A stretch of 64,000 nt of DNA from Algisphaera agarilytica (GTDB lineage Bacteria; Planctomycetota; Phycisphaerae; Phycisphaerales; Phycisphaeraceae): positions 930,001-994,000 of the forward strand of contig NZ_JACHGY010000001.1 in the NCBI RefSeq assembly GCF_014207595.1, in the 5' to 3' direction. A program made the translations under genes and the position numbers. Below the pieces are notes generated by a model, which was not told the DNA's origin, ran no database searches, and saw nothing but the letters and a program-made list of their open reading frames with translations. Shown in pieces: positions 35,951 through 45,146 of this stretch; the first letter of the stretch is position 1, and each line of letters starts with the position of its first letter.

Positions 35951-36044
35951 TCCATGGGCGGTGGAACATCCGGGCCCCCGCCCGGTCGCTTTAGCATATC
36001 GCAGGTCAGCCGGGGCGACGCGGTTGTCGGTAGACTGTCACGCC

Positions 36045-37220
36045 GTGGAGAACCTCAAACCCATCGTGTTCACTGTGTTCGAGCCCAGCGGCGACGTGTT
36101 GGCCGCCCGCCTGATCGAAGAGATCAAGCTGCGTCAGCCGAGCCGCCCCGTCGTCGCGTTCGGCGGGCCGAAGATGGAGGCCGCCGGCGCCGAAATCCTC
36201 GAACACACCACCGCCCACGCCAAGATGGGTTTCGGTGCCGCCAGCGAAGCGAAAGAGCTCTTGCGTCGCAAAGCGGTGCTCACCAGCTGGCTCAAAGACA
36301 ACGAGATCGCGGCGCTGGTCCCCACCGACAGCCCCGCGGCCAACTGGTCGATGTGCAAGGCCGTCCGCAAGACCCACCCTGAAGCGCCGATCGTCCACCT
36401 GGTCTGCCCCCAGATCTGGGCGTGGGCGACGTGGCGCATCGTTCGGCTGCGCAGGCTCACCGACCACGTCATGTGCCTGCTGCCCTTCGAGCCCAACTGG
36501 CTGGGCCAACGCGGGGTGAACTCCACCTTCGTCGGCCACCCGCTGTTTGAAGCCACCGACGACACCCCCGACGCGCAAGACCTCCTCGACACCGACGGCC
36601 AACCCCTGCGCGACAGCGAAACCAAACTCGCGCTCCTACCCGGCTCACGCCCCAAAGAGATCGAACGCAACTGGCCCACCATGCTGCAGGTCTACGACCA
36701 GCTGCGCCACCGCGTGCCCGACCTGTCGGTGGTCATCGCCGCGGCCGACGCCGCCCGCGCGGATCAGGTCCGCCAGCACTGCCCCGGCGGCCGGATCCCC
36801 AGCGGGATCCAGACCGTGGTCGGCGAAGCCTCGGCCGTGCTCGACTGGGCCGACGCCGCGCTGGTGGTCTCGGGTACCGCCACCCTTCAGGCCGCCTCAC
36901 GCCAAACCCCGATGGTGGCGCTCTACAACGGCAACATGAAGCTCTGGCACTCCGTCGGCAAGCTGCTGATCAAGGCCCGCACCTTCGCGCTGCCCAACGT
37001 CATCACCGAGGCGATGGAGCTGGGGCGGATCGTTCCCGAGTTCATCCCCCACGACGGCCGCCCCGAACCCCTGACGACCGCGCTCACCCCCCTGCTCAAC
37101 GACGCGAACGCCCGGCAGAAGCAGCTCGACGGCTTCTCCTCGCTGGCCGACTTCTTCCGAGACGTGGAATTCCGCCACGCCGCGGCGGATGTGCTGTTGG
37201 AGCAGATTCAGGACGGCTGA
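36045..37220 (+). CDS. lpxB: Lipid-A-disaccharide synthase
   Basis: About 391 residues, starting at GTG (VENLKPIVFTVFEPSGD). LpxB joins UDP-2,3-diacylglucosamine and lipid X to form the tetraacyl disaccharide of lipid A at the inner membrane. Family landmarks: FEPSGDVLAARLIEEI (equivalent to the AGExSGD motif, here with altered first residues), VHLVCPQIWAWATWRI, the FVGHPLF segment, LALLPGSRPKEIERNWP, and LVVSGTATLQAASRQTPMV. It implies a lipid A outer membrane. The start is the first codon fitting the family, since the upstream frame is antisense to the helicase. No other lpx gene is visible here. Confidence 0.85.
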   Translation: MENLKPIVFTVFEPSGDVLAARLIEEIKLRQPSRPVVAFGGPKMEAAGAEILEHTTAHAKMGFGAASEAKELLRRKAVLTSWLKDNEIAALVPTDSPAANWSMCKAVRKTHPEAPIVHLVCPQIWAWATWRIVRLRRLTDHVMCLLPFEPNWLGQRGVNSTFVGHPLFEATDDTPDAQDLLDTDGQPLRDSETKLALLPGSRPKEIERNWPTMLQVYDQLRHRVPDLSVVIAAADAARADQVRQHCPGGRIPSGIQTVVGEASAVLDWADAALVVSGTATLQAASRQTPMVALYNGNMKLWHSVGKLLIKARTFALPNVITEAMELGRIVPEFIPHDGRPEPLTTALTPLLNDANARQKQLDGFSSLADFFRDVEFRHAAADVLLEQIQDG

Positions 37221-37250
37221 AGCACGCGGCATTCACCCCGAAGAGTCTCG

Positions 37251-37361
37251 TTTATTCTCCCCTCCCTTGAGGGAGGGGCAGGGGGAGGGTGTGGAGCGCT
37301 CGCAGCCATTAGCCGTAGACGGCACCCTCCCCTCACCCCTCCCTCAAGGGAGGGGGATAAA
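37251..37361. repeat. Imperfect inverted-repeat element (CCCTCCCTTGAGGGAGGGG type)
   Basis: About 111 bases with G/C-rich arms: CCCTCCCTTGAGGGAGGGG at the left and its near reverse complement at the right, around a central loop. Arms end in TTTAT and ATAAA. It lies about 30 bases after lpxB and can fold into one large hairpin, so it may also terminate lpxB. The spacer up to the KKKAT gene otherwise holds only the minus-strand terminator at 37423-37458. Confidence 0.7.
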
Positions 37362-37422
37362 ACCAGCGCTACGGATGGATTACGAGCGCTCCAAACGACT
37401 TCATCGGGTGCACACCACGCGC

Positions 37423-37458
37423 AAAAAGTAAGAGGGCGACCCGAATGGGCCGCCCTCT
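37423..37458 (-). terminator. Terminator after the KKKAT-repeat gene
   Basis: On the minus strand, an eight-base stem AGAGGGCG/CGCCCTCT with inner CCC/GGG pairing (loop GAAT/ATTC) is followed by TACTTTTTG. It is the likely end of the KKKAT-repeat transcript, about 116 bases beyond the stop codon. Confidence 0.7.
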
Positions 37459-37574
37459 GTGATTAGCTCCGAGGCGTAGTGTGGGGTGGGCTTGAGTCGG
37501 TGGCGGGCCGGAAATTCGGAGCGGCCTGCCGGGTGCCCGCGTCACGTGCCGCGGGCGGGAAGCTCAAGCTGATC

Positions 37575-37865
37575 TCACTTCTTCTTCTTGGTCACACGAC
37601 GGGTGACTTTCTTCTTAGCAGCCTTTTTCTTGGTTGCTTTCTTCTTCGTGGCCTTCTTCTTGGTGGCCTTCTTCTTGGTCGTCTTCTTCTTGGCGACCTT
37701 CTTCTTGGTTGCCTTCTTCTTCGCGACCTTCTTCTTCTTGGTCACTTTCTTCTTAGCAACCTTCTTCTTGGTTGCCTTCTTCTTGGTCACCTTCTTCTTG
37801 GTGGCCTTCTTCTTCGTAGCCTTTTTCTTCGTAGCCTTCTTTTTAGTGGCTTTCTTCTTTGCCAT
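37575..37865 (-). CDS. Lysine-repeat (KKKAT) histone H1-like protein
   Basis: About 96 residues made almost entirely of AKKK, TKKK and VKKK pentads (MAKKKATKKKATKKKATKKK at the start), with about two thirds lysine; it ends VTRRVTKKKK. This is the composition of bacterial Hc1/AlgP-like nucleoid proteins and eukaryotic H1 tails. It is cytoplasmic and probably binds nucleic acid nonspecifically. The ATG at 37865 is chosen because AAGGA lies about nine bases upstream; an in-frame ATG at 37883 is alternative. Repetition means copy number probably differs between strains. Confidence 0.85.
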   Translation of the reverse strand: MAKKKATKKKATKKKATKKKATKKKVTKKKATKKKVAKKKVTKKKKVAKKKATKKKVAKKKTTKKKATKKKATKKKATKKKAAKKKVTRRVTKKKK

Positions 37866-38003
37866 GGCGGTTGATCCTTTCAAGACGCCGTTCGGAGCTT
37901 AGATAACTTTAACCGTCGATGCGAAATCAAGTCAACACTAAAACACAACGACGCGCGATAAATATCGGCGCGTCGTCGACCAAGACTTGAATGAATTCAT
38001 CGG

Positions 38004-38303
38004 TTAGCGTGAAGAACCCGCTTTAAACAACATGATCAGCGCGACGTAGATCACGATGTAGAACAGCAACAACACGATCGCACCCAACGCGTAACGAAAC
38101 ATCCCGATGCACGCGAACACGCACAGGCCCGGGATAAACACGCACACCCTCTGCGCGGCGTTGGGTTGAATCTTCTCCGCCTCTTCAGCGCTGAGCGCTA
38201 ATGCGCGGTTGGCGGTGAAGCGGGCGCGCGGCAACAGGGCCATCCCGCCGATGAGGAGCATGTAGTAGAAGTATTGGTTTGCTAAGAAGTCGGTTGTCCA
38301 CAT
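38004..38303 (-). CDS. Small membrane protein, unknown function
   Basis: About 99 residues from the ATG at 38303; a GTG at 38318 would add five residues. There are hydrophobic segments FYYMLLIGGMALL, CVFIPGLCVFACIGMFRYAL and AIVLLLFYIVIYVALIMLF, with a cytoplasmic-type polar stretch AEEAEKIQPNAAQR between the first two. It stands alone and I recognise no domain. Codon use is similar to neighbouring genes, which supports coding. Confidence 0.6.
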   Translation of the reverse strand: MWTTDFLANQYFYYMLLIGGMALLPRARFTANRALALSAEEAEKIQPNAAQRVCVFIPGLCVFACIGMFRYALGAIVLLLFYIVIYVALIMLFKAGSSR

Positions 38304-38444
38304 CGCGGCATCATACACGCGTTACCGAAGCGTGAGCGAAACACGACATGTGCTGCTCATGCCAACAAAAACGCCGACCCACTACGCCGTGGGCCGGCAT
38401 CACGTTATCTGGATGGCGCAAGCAAACACTGCTTGATCAAGGGT

Positions 38445-40535
38445 TTAGTCGTCGTGCAGGTCGGGCTTGAAGTCGCGTGCCAACTGCTCACGCAGATGCG
38501 AAGGCACCGGCTCGTGGCCCGCGGACTTGAGCGTGTAACTGCCCAAACCGCCGGTCATCGACTTGAGCTGCGAGGGGTACAACCCCACCTCGGCCAACGG
38601 CACGACCGCCGTAATCAACGCCTGATCATTGGAGAGGAAGTCCGTCGAGACCACTCGGCCACGCTTGCCCGACAAGTCGCTGGTGATATCACCCAGGTGC
38701 GCGTTGGGCGCGGTGATCTCCAGCTCCACCATCGGCTCAAGCAACGTCGGCTTGGCCTTGAGCACGGCATCGAGGAACGCACGCTTGCCCGCAGTCACAA
38801 AAGCGATCTCTTTGGAGTCGACCGCGTGGTATTTGCCGTCGGTCACACTTACTTTGAGGTCCTGCAAGGGATAACCCGCGAGTGCACCGGTTCCCATCGC
38901 CTGGCGGACGCCTTTTTCGATGGCGGGGATCAGCGGTTTGGGGATCGATCCTCCAAAAGTCTTGTCTTCGAAGACAAAGCCTTCGCCACGCGGGGTCGGC
39001 ACGACTTCGAGGTGGACCTCGCCGAACTGCCCCGCTCCGCCGGTCTGTTTCTTGTGGCGGTGGTGGCCTTTGGCTGAGCCCTGGATGGTTTCGCGGTAGG
39101 CGACCTTGGGCGTCTGCGTGTCGACATCGACGTGGTGCTGGTTGTGGAGTTTTTCCAGGAGGATGCGCAGGTGCAGGTCCCCGAGGCCGTGGATCACGGT
39201 TTCATGGGTCACCGGATCGCGGGTGACGCGGAACGTGGGGTCTTCTTCCTGCAGTTTGGTGAGTGCATCGGCGATCTTCTGCTCGTCGCCGCGCTTCTTG
39301 GGCAGGATCGCCAGGCCCGCCATGGGCTCGGGCATGTCCAACGGCCGAAGATGCAGGTTGTCCTCGTCGTGCGAATCGTGCAAAACCGCGTCGAAGTGCA
39401 GCTCATCGACCTTCGCCAGCGCCACGATGTCGCCCGGCACAGCCTGGTCGCACTCCACATGCTCCTTGCCCTGAAGCTTGAACAGGTGGCCCGCCTTGAT
39501 CGGCTTCTTGGACTCGCCGGTGTTCGGGTCGTCGATAAACAGCTGCGTCTGCGGGGTTAGCGTGCCCTGGTGGACGCGCAGCGCCGCCAGCTTGCCGACG
39601 AACGGGTCGATGCGGACGTTGAACACGTGGGCGAGCACGTGCTCTTCGGCATCAGGGATCGGGTGGATCTCTTGGTCGGGGTCCAGATCGACCTCGCCCA
39701 CCCGGCCGCGCACGAACGGCCGCGGGTTGCCCTCGGTGGGGTTGGGCGCGAGGCCGACGATCATGTCCAAGAGCTCGTTCACGCCCGCGCCGTTGGTCGC
39801 CGAGGTGAAGCAGATCGGCACGAGGTGGCCCTCGCGCAGCGCCTGCTCGAACGGCGCGTGGAGCTGCTCGGGCGTGACGACGTCGCCCTGCTCGAGGTAG
39901 AGGTCCATCAACGCGTCATCGACTTCGACGACCTGTTCGATGATCGCGGTGTGGAAGTCCGAGACGGGGCCGAGGTCGGAGTCGCCCTCGGCGTTCTGGA
40001 AGCAGTCGAGGACGGAAGCGCCGCCCTCGGCCGGGAGGTTCAGCGGCAGGCAGGCCTTGCCGAAGGTTTTCTGGATGTCGCCGAGCAGCGCGTTGAGGTC
40101 AACGCCCTGGGCCTCGGCGTCGATCTTGTTCACGACGATCATGCGGCAGAGGTTCTGGTCGGCGGCGCGTTGCATGAGCTGCCGGGTCACCGGCTGGATG
40201 CCGGACTGGGCGTTGATAACCACGGCGACGGTCTCGACCGCCGGCAGGATACTCACGGTCTGCCCGATGAAGTCGGGAGCGCCGGGCGCGTCGAGGAGGT
40301 TGAGGTGTTTGCCCCGGTAGTCGGCGTGGAGAACGGAGGCGAAGAGCGAGTGGCCGTGGTGGTGTTCTTCGTCGGTGAAGTCGCTGAGCGTGTCTTTACG
40401 GTCGATGCTGCCGGGCTGGTTCACGACGCCGGCCTTCTGGAGGAGCGTCTCCACGAGAGTGGTCTTCCCCGCTCCGCTGTGACCAACAAAGGCGAGGTTA
40501 CGCAGATCGGGTGTCGAATGGGTGGCAACAGGCAT
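38445..40535 (-). CDS. EF-G2-like translational GTPase paralog
   Basis: About 696 residues, full-length for EF-G. The G1 loop is VGHSGAGKTTLVET, as in FusA2/EF-G2 rather than canonical EF-G (AHVDHGKTT). The G3 motif is LLDAPGAPDF: the catalytic histidine that follows PG in canonical EF-G is alanine here, so GTPase behaviour may differ. G4 is VVNKIDAEAQ. Domains II to V follow, with GLGDLHLRILLEKL, TGGAGQFGEVHLEV and MTGGLGSYTL. AAAGGAG at eight bases before the ATG at 40535 fixes the start. A role on the ribosome or in stress is inferred from the family; it is not the housekeeping fusA. Confidence 0.88.
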   Translation of the reverse strand: MPVATHSTPDLRNLAFVGHSGAGKTTLVETLLQKAGVVNQPGSIDRKDTLSDFTDEEHHHGHSLFASVLHADYRGKHLNLLDAPGAPDFIGQTVSILPAVETVAVVINAQSGIQPVTRQLMQRAADQNLCRMIVVNKIDAEAQGVDLNALLGDIQKTFGKACLPLNLPAEGGASVLDCFQNAEGDSDLGPVSDFHTAIIEQVVEVDDALMDLYLEQGDVVTPEQLHAPFEQALREGHLVPICFTSATNGAGVNELLDMIVGLAPNPTEGNPRPFVRGRVGEVDLDPDQEIHPIPDAEEHVLAHVFNVRIDPFVGKLAALRVHQGTLTPQTQLFIDDPNTGESKKPIKAGHLFKLQGKEHVECDQAVPGDIVALAKVDELHFDAVLHDSHDEDNLHLRPLDMPEPMAGLAILPKKRGDEQKIADALTKLQEEDPTFRVTRDPVTHETVIHGLGDLHLRILLEKLHNQHHVDVDTQTPKVAYRETIQGSAKGHHRHKKQTGGAGQFGEVHLEVVPTPRGEGFVFEDKTFGGSIPKPLIPAIEKGVRQAMGTGALAGYPLQDLKVSVTDGKYHAVDSKEIAFVTAGKRAFLDAVLKAKPTLLEPMVELEITAPNAHLGDITSDLSGKRGRVVSTDFLSNDQALITAVVPLAEVGLYPSQLKSMTGGLGSYTLKSAGHEPVPSHLREQLARDFKPDLHDD

Positions 40536-40788
40536 ACCAAACGCTCCTTTCGGGATGTCGCCGTGAGGACCACGGCCGGTGAGAGAGGGAATCGAAACCA
40601 CGGCCATTGTAGATTCGGCCGTGCGAATCCCGAAGCGGTTTCCGCTTCAGGTCCTGTGATAGAGCGCATCGAAAAACACTTCAAGCCGCATAAAAAGCGT
40701 GCTGAATACGTAAGAACCAATCTAATTCGAGTGGTACGACGGGAGGGCGAGGCTCCCGCCGAGCCGCGTGCCAGAGAAATATCGCGAC

Positions 40789-40890
40789 GGGTGGCCGGGG
40801 CTGAGGCTTGGTGAAGCCCCGGAAGTGTTGGCATGAACCTGCGCCTTGGTCACGCGTTCCGGGGCATCGCGGACTCTGCCCCGGCCACCC
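40789..40890. repeat. 102-bp dispersed inverted-repeat element, copy A
   Basis: Ends are GGGTGGCCGGGGC and GCCCCGGCCACCC, with inner arms CCCCGGAA and TTCCGGGG, so the whole element folds into a hairpin. A second copy of the same length is at 44873-44974 in the same orientation. It sits in the 369-base spacer before the EF-G2 gene, which otherwise contains only EF-G2 5' sequence and a short hairpin at 40599-40623. Confidence 0.75.
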
Positions 40891-40904
40891 GACATCGGGG
40901 CGGG

Positions 40905-41630
40905 TCAATCGAGGTAGTCGCCGATCGTTTTCTTCGGCCCGGCGCCCCAGGTGTTGTATTTCACGATGCACCACAGCGCCCGGAAGCCGTCGCTCATGCC
41001 GATCTTCTTGCCTTCGTCGTAGGTCCGGCCCGAGTAGCTGATGCCGACCTCGTAGATGCGGATGCCGCGGATGTTGGCGAGTTTGGCGGTGATCTCCGGC
41101 TCGAAGCCGAAGCGGTCTTCGACGATGGTCATGTCCTGGATGATCGGGCGCTTGAAGACCTTGTAACACGTCTCCATGTCGGTCAGGTTCAGGTTGGTGA
41201 ACATGTTCGACAGCACGGTGAGGAAGGCGTTGCCCATGCGGTGCCAGTAGTACAGCACGCGATTGGCGTCGCCGCCGGCGAAACGCGAGCCGTAGACGAC
41301 GTCGGCCTTGCCGTCCTGGATCGGCTTGAGCAGGCGGGGGTATTCCTGCGGGTCGTACTCGAGGTCGGCGTCCTGGATGATGACCACGTCGCCCGAGGCG
41401 GCCTTGAACCCGGTGCGGAGGGCAGCGCCCTTGCCCTGGTTCTTCTCGTGGTACATGACGGTGCAGTCTTCCTGCTCCTCGTAGCCCTTGAGGATCTCGC
41501 GGGTGCGGTCGGTGGAGTAGTCGTCGACGAGGACAAGCTCTTTGTCGATGTCCACCGCACGCACCTGACGGATGATCTCGTCGAGGGTGTCTTGTTCGTT
41601 GTAGATCGGGATGACGACGCTGATTTTCAT
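40905..41630 (-). CDS. GT2 glycosyltransferase, dolichol-phosphate-mannose-synthase-like
   Basis: About 241 residues, a compact GT-A family 2 enzyme. Signatures: [48 protein letters not shown] (metal-binding) and [29 protein letters not shown] and [17 protein letters not shown] complete the usual DPM-like core. It probably transfers a sugar to a polyprenyl-phosphate carrier at the inner membrane; no TM segment is present, so association would be peripheral. It overlaps the GT39-like gene as ATGA, so the pair likely produces and uses a lipid-linked sugar. Confidence 0.9.
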   Translation of the reverse strand: MKISVVIPIYNEQDTLDEIIRQVRAVDIDKELVLVDDYSTDRTREILKGYEEQEDCTVMYHEKNQGKGAALRTGFKAASGDVVIIQDADLEYDPQEYPRLLKPIQDGKADVVYGSRFAGGDANRVLYYWHRMGNAFLTVLSNMFTNLNLTDMETCYKVFKRPIIQDMTIVEDRFGFEPEITAKLANIRGIRIYEVGISYSGRTYDEGKKIGMSDGFRALWCIVKYNTWGAGPKKTIGDYLD

Positions 41631-43264
41631 CGCGGGTTCTCGGGTTGGGGCTCGGGCGGTGTCAGGGTATCGGACAATTCGGTCGGGAGCCCGTCGACGT
41701 CGGGCGGCGGGCCCGCGGGCGTGGGGGCCGGGGTGGGGTCGGCGGTGAAGTCGAAGAGCGTGGCGGAGGTGTCAGAGTTCTTCCCCGCCGTGATCTCGTC
41801 GAGCTGCCGGCCCTGCTGCTTGGCGAGCAGCAGGACGAAGTTGATCTCGTCGACGCCCTGCCGGCCGATGGCGTGGGACATGAGCAGCCAGACGCGGGGT
41901 TGGCCGTCGAGGGCGCGGATTTCATCGACCGCCCAGTGGCGCTGGCCGTCGACGAGCTGGGTGTACTGCACCACCGCGGGGGCGAGGTCGAAATCGTCAG
42001 AGCGGGCTTGCAGGAAACTCACCATGTACATCGCCCCGCGGTCGACCCAGACGACGTCGCCGGGCTGGACGCGTTCGGCGAGTTCAAGCATCACCGGCTC
42101 GAGGTCGTCGTCCACCTCAACCGACCCCGCAGTGAAGATCGGTCCAGACACGACCGCTAAGGCCAAGACGACCGCCAGAGTCCGGCCGTGCCTGCCCTGC
42201 TCGTTGATCCACGCCAGGCCCATGGTCATCGGGCCGATCAAGAGCGGCAGCGCGAAGAGCACCTGCCGATCGCCGTAGGGGTAGTGGCCCAGGAACGACA
42301 TCAACCCCAGCGTGAGCCAGCCCAGCACGATCGCCCAGGGCAACGCCCGCCGCGACACCGCCGCGGCCCAGAGCCCGAGCCCCCACAACACCAGGCCGAG
42401 CTGATGCAGTTGCAGGTCCACCGGGTGGATGAACACCCCGCCGAGTTGCCCGAAGATTTTGTGGGGCAGGCGCGGGTTGAGGCGCAGGTAGAAGTTCTTC
42501 CAGTAGTCGACCAGGTAATCGCTGCCGCGGTACTCGCTGAGCACCAGGGCGTACTGCCCGAGGAAGCTGCCGACCCACAGCACGCCGACGCCCAGCACCG
42601 CCGCGACCATCCCCGGCCGTTTCCCGCGCACCGCCAACACCAGCAACACCACGCCGCAGCCGGCCAGCACCATGACCGCCGTCACCGCCAGCCACGTCGC
42701 CAACGCCCCCACCACCGCGAAGACCAGCAGCCGAAACCCGCTGAGCCCGCGTTTGGCGATCCAGCCCATCACACCAAGCAGCAGCAGCGCGACCATGAGT
42801 TCGACCGTGTACTGCTTGGTCTGCTGGGCGTAGTACGCCGTGGACGACCCCGCGGCGAACACCGCCATCCCGAACCACGCCGGCCAACCGCGCACGAGCT
42901 GCCGGATCAAGATCCAGAACAGGAACATCGACGCCACCGCCGCCGCCATCGGCACCGCGCGGAAGCCCAGCTTGTCGTCGCCGATCCACCCGATGCTCAG
43001 CTTCACCAGATACAGAAACCCCACCGGAGCCGCCTGCTCCTGGGTCAACGGCTGGGTCAGTTCGCTCCAGCTGCGCGACAGGATGTTTTCGAGCAGCCGG
43101 GCTTCGTCGATGAACAGGCTGTGCTGGGCGAGGTAGGCCTTGACGCACAACGCCCCGCCGACCGCGGCGATGAGCATCCCCACCGCGTCGCGCCACCACG
43201 GGCCGGCGGGCGCGGTCCGGGCGTGGTCCGCCTGGGCGTTCTGGGTGTCTTCCCCTGGTTTCAT
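41627..43264 (-). CDS. Polytopic glycosyltransferase (GT39/ArnT-like)
   Basis: About 545 residues. Roughly 10-11 membrane segments occupy residues 25-400, starting [17 protein letters not shown], with the first periplasmic loop [16 protein letters not shown] whose acidic residue fits the conserved ArnT/PMT aspartate position. Later segments include [20 protein letters not shown] and AMVAGLFLWILIRQ-type helices. The C-terminal about 140 residues are soluble, with a proline-rich tail. These proteins use a polyprenyl-phosphate sugar outside the membrane, so the GT2 partner next to it would supply the donor. The target is unknown. Confidence 0.78.
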   Translation of the reverse strand: MKPGEDTQNAQADHARTAPAGPWWRDAVGMLIAAVGGALCVKAYLAQHSLFIDEARLLENILSRSWSELTQPLTQEQAAPVGFLYLVKLSIGWIGDDKLGFRAVPMAAAVASMFLFWILIRQLVRGWPAWFGMAVFAAGSSTAYYAQQTKQYTVELMVALLLLGVMGWIAKRGLSGFRLLVFAVVGALATWLAVTAVMVLAGCGVVLLVLAVRGKRPGMVAAVLGVGVLWVGSFLGQYALVLSEYRGSDYLVDYWKNFYLRLNPRLPHKIFGQLGGVFIHPVDLQLHQLGLVLWGLGLWAAAVSRRALPWAIVLGWLTLGLMSFLGHYPYGDRQVLFALPLLIGPMTMGLAWINEQGRHGRTLAVVLALAVVSGPIFTAGSVEVDDDLEPVMLELAERVQPGDVVWVDRGAMYMVSFLQARSDDFDLAPAVVQYTQLVDGQRHWAVDEIRALDGQPRVWLLMSHAIGRQGVDEINFVLLLAKQQGRQLDEITAGKNSDTSATLFDFTADPTPAPTPAGPPPDVDGLPTELSDTLTPPEPQPENPR

Positions 43265-43342
43265 CTAAAATCCCGTGTCCGTGGGTGTTTTCCCCGCGCC
43301 GCGTCTCCAACGCGACGACCACACTATACCGACTCGCCCGCC

Positions 43343-44836
43343 ATGCCCGATCCGAATCCGCCCCAGCCCAGCCTCGCCCAGCTCGACCACGACCACGTTT
43401 GGCACCCGTTCACGCCCATGCGCCAGTGGTGCGAGAAGCCCCCGCTGGTCATCGAGGAAGGCGACGGCCCCTACCTCACCGACACCGACGGCAACCGCTA
43501 CATCGACGGCGTCTCCAGCCTCTGGTGCAACGTCCACGGCCACCGCGTCCCCGAACTCGACCAGGCCATCCGCGATCAGCTCGACAAGATCGCCCACACC
43601 ACCCTGCTCGGCCTCGCCAGCCCGCCGAGCATCGAACTGGCCAACCGCCTAGTCGATCTCACCGCCTCAAAACTCAACCCTCAAACCTCACCCCTCAACA
43701 AGGTCTTCTACACCGACGCCGGCGCCACCGCCGTCGAGGTCGCCTTCAAGATGGCTGTGGGCCACTGGCACCACCGCGGCCAACCCCAGAAGACGCGATT
43801 CATCGGCCTCGAAGGCGCGTACCACGGCGACACCGTCGGCAGCATGTCCGTGGGCTACTCCGACCTCTTCCACCGCGCGTTCCAGAGCATGGTCTTCCCC
43901 GTCGATTGGTTCCCCGCGCCCGATGCGCTGCGTCCGCCGCATGGGTTCAAGGCGGTCGGCCGAGGCTGCGACAACGTGGAACACGCCTGGCCCTCCGAAG
44001 ACCCCGGGCTGAGCGAAGCGCTGATGGATTACTGCCTCGGCAAGCTCGAAGATTTGTTGAAAGCCCAGGCCGATCAGACCGCGGCGATCGTGATCGAGCC
44101 GGTCATGCAGGGCGCTGCGGGCATGGTCTGCCAGCCGCCCGGCTTTGTCGGACGCGTCGCGGCTTTGGCAAAGCAGTACGACGTGCTGCTCATTGCCGAC
44201 GAGGTCGCGGTGGGCTTCGGGCGCACCGGCAAGATGTTCGCCTGTGAGCACGACGGCGTGTCGCCGGACATCCTTTGCCTGGCCAAGGGATTGACCGCGG
44301 GCTACCTGCCGCTGGCGGTGACGATGACGACCGATGCGATCTACGACGCGTTCACCGGCGAACCGGATGAGAAGAAAACCCTCTACCACGGCCACACCTA
44401 CACCGGCAACCCGCTCGCCTGTGCCGTCGCCCTCGCCAGCCTCGACCTCTTCGAGCAGCCGCCCGGCGAATCGGTGTGCTCGGACCTGATCGAGCACATC
44501 AACGTCTCGGCCGAGTTGATCCGCGAACGCCTCGAACCCCTGCGCGGCTGCCCCCATGTTCGCGACATCCGCCAGCGCGGCATCATGGTCGGCATTGAGC
44601 TGGGGCCCAACGCTCATCTCGATGCGGCTGCCGACCAACCCGAAGCCTTCGACTTCTCCAAGCCCCAGGGCCACCGCTTCTGCGACGCGATGCGCCGGCA
44701 CGGCATCATCATCCGCCCGCTGGGTAACATCCTTGTGCTCATGCCCATCCCCGCCACGCCCCACGACGTCATCAACCGCCTGGTCGACACGGTCGTGCAG
44801 GAGCTGATGCGGCAGGCCCCGCTCCCCACCGCCTGA
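43343..44836 (+). CDS. bioA: Adenosylmethionine-8-amino-7-oxononanoate aminotransferase
   Basis: About 497 residues (family usually 420-470). BioA makes 7,8-diaminopelargonate in biotin synthesis from KAPA, with S-adenosylmethionine as amino donor and PLP as cofactor. Signatures: HDHVWHPFTPMRQW at the start, YIDGVSSLWCNVHGH, YTDAGATAVEVAFKMA, IGLEGAYHGDTVGSMS, LIADEVAVGFGRTGKMF and the PLP lysine in LCLAKGLTAGYLPLAVT. Tyrosine-rich TYTGNPLACAVALASL follows. The ATG at 43343 is 78 bases from the divergent GT39 gene. No other bio genes are in the window. A short linker around residues 110-118 is unusual. Confidence 0.92.
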   Translation: MPDPNPPQPSLAQLDHDHVWHPFTPMRQWCEKPPLVIEEGDGPYLTDTDGNRYIDGVSSLWCNVHGHRVPELDQAIRDQLDKIAHTTLLGLASPPSIELANRLVDLTASKLNPQTSPLNKVFYTDAGATAVEVAFKMAVGHWHHRGQPQKTRFIGLEGAYHGDTVGSMSVGYSDLFHRAFQSMVFPVDWFPAPDALRPPHGFKAVGRGCDNVEHAWPSEDPGLSEALMDYCLGKLEDLLKAQADQTAAIVIEPVMQGAAGMVCQPPGFVGRVAALAKQYDVLLIADEVAVGFGRTGKMFACEHDGVSPDILCLAKGLTAGYLPLAVTMTTDAIYDAFTGEPDEKKTLYHGHTYTGNPLACAVALASLDLFEQPPGESVCSDLIEHINVSAELIRERLEPLRGCPHVRDIRQRGIMVGIELGPNAHLDAAADQPEAFDFSKPQGHRFCDAMRRHGIIIRPLGNILVLMPIPATPHDVINRLVDTVVQELMRQAPLPTA

Positions 44837-44872
44837 TCCCGCCCCACCTCGCTGCCACGGTCTCATGCAACC

Positions 44873-44974
44873 GGGTGGACGGGGCTGAGGCTTTGCGAAT
44901 CCCCGGAAGCGTGCTCCTAAACCCTCACCTCGGTCCTTCGTTCCGGGGCATCGAAGACTCTGCCCCGGCCACCC
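44873..44974. repeat. 102-bp dispersed inverted-repeat element, copy B
   Basis: This matches copy A (40789-40890) in length and orientation, with shared stretches CGGGGCTGAGGCTT and TTCCGGGGCATCG and the end CTCTGCCCCGGCCACCC. It lies after bioA and before the sigma-54-type site, within the 310-base intergenic gap. It can fold as a hairpin. Confidence 0.75.
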
Positions 44975-45016
44975 CGCTGATCGTCCAATCGGTTTTTACG
45001 GCAAACCAACATCGGC

Positions 45017-45032
45017 TGGCACCACCTTTGCC
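45017..45032 (+). promoter_or_regulatory. Sigma-54 (-24/-12) promoter match
   Basis: TGGCACCACCTTTGCC gives GG at 45018-45019 and GC at 45030-45031, the invariant GG-N10-GC spacing of RpoN promoters, and TGGCAC and TTGC match the consensus closely. It lies 115 bases before the ATP-grasp start at 45147. Transcription would begin near 45044. No enhancer-binding protein gene is in the window. Confidence 0.65.
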
Positions 45033-45146
45033 TTACTATTAACCAGCACCGCTTGGCGGAACCGTGTGCGCCTTTTTTGGGCAGTCTGCCTCAGATTTCG
45101 AGGCCGACGCCCATGTTTTCGCCACGCCTGCTTGAAACCGACTCAC

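Noticed and set aside
37189-37431. 80-residue open frame after lpxB
   Set aside because: It spans the palindromic repeat at 37251-37361 and has no domain.
42188-43342. In-frame upstream extension of bioA
   Set aside because: It lies antisense across the GT39-like gene; the family N-terminus begins at 43343.
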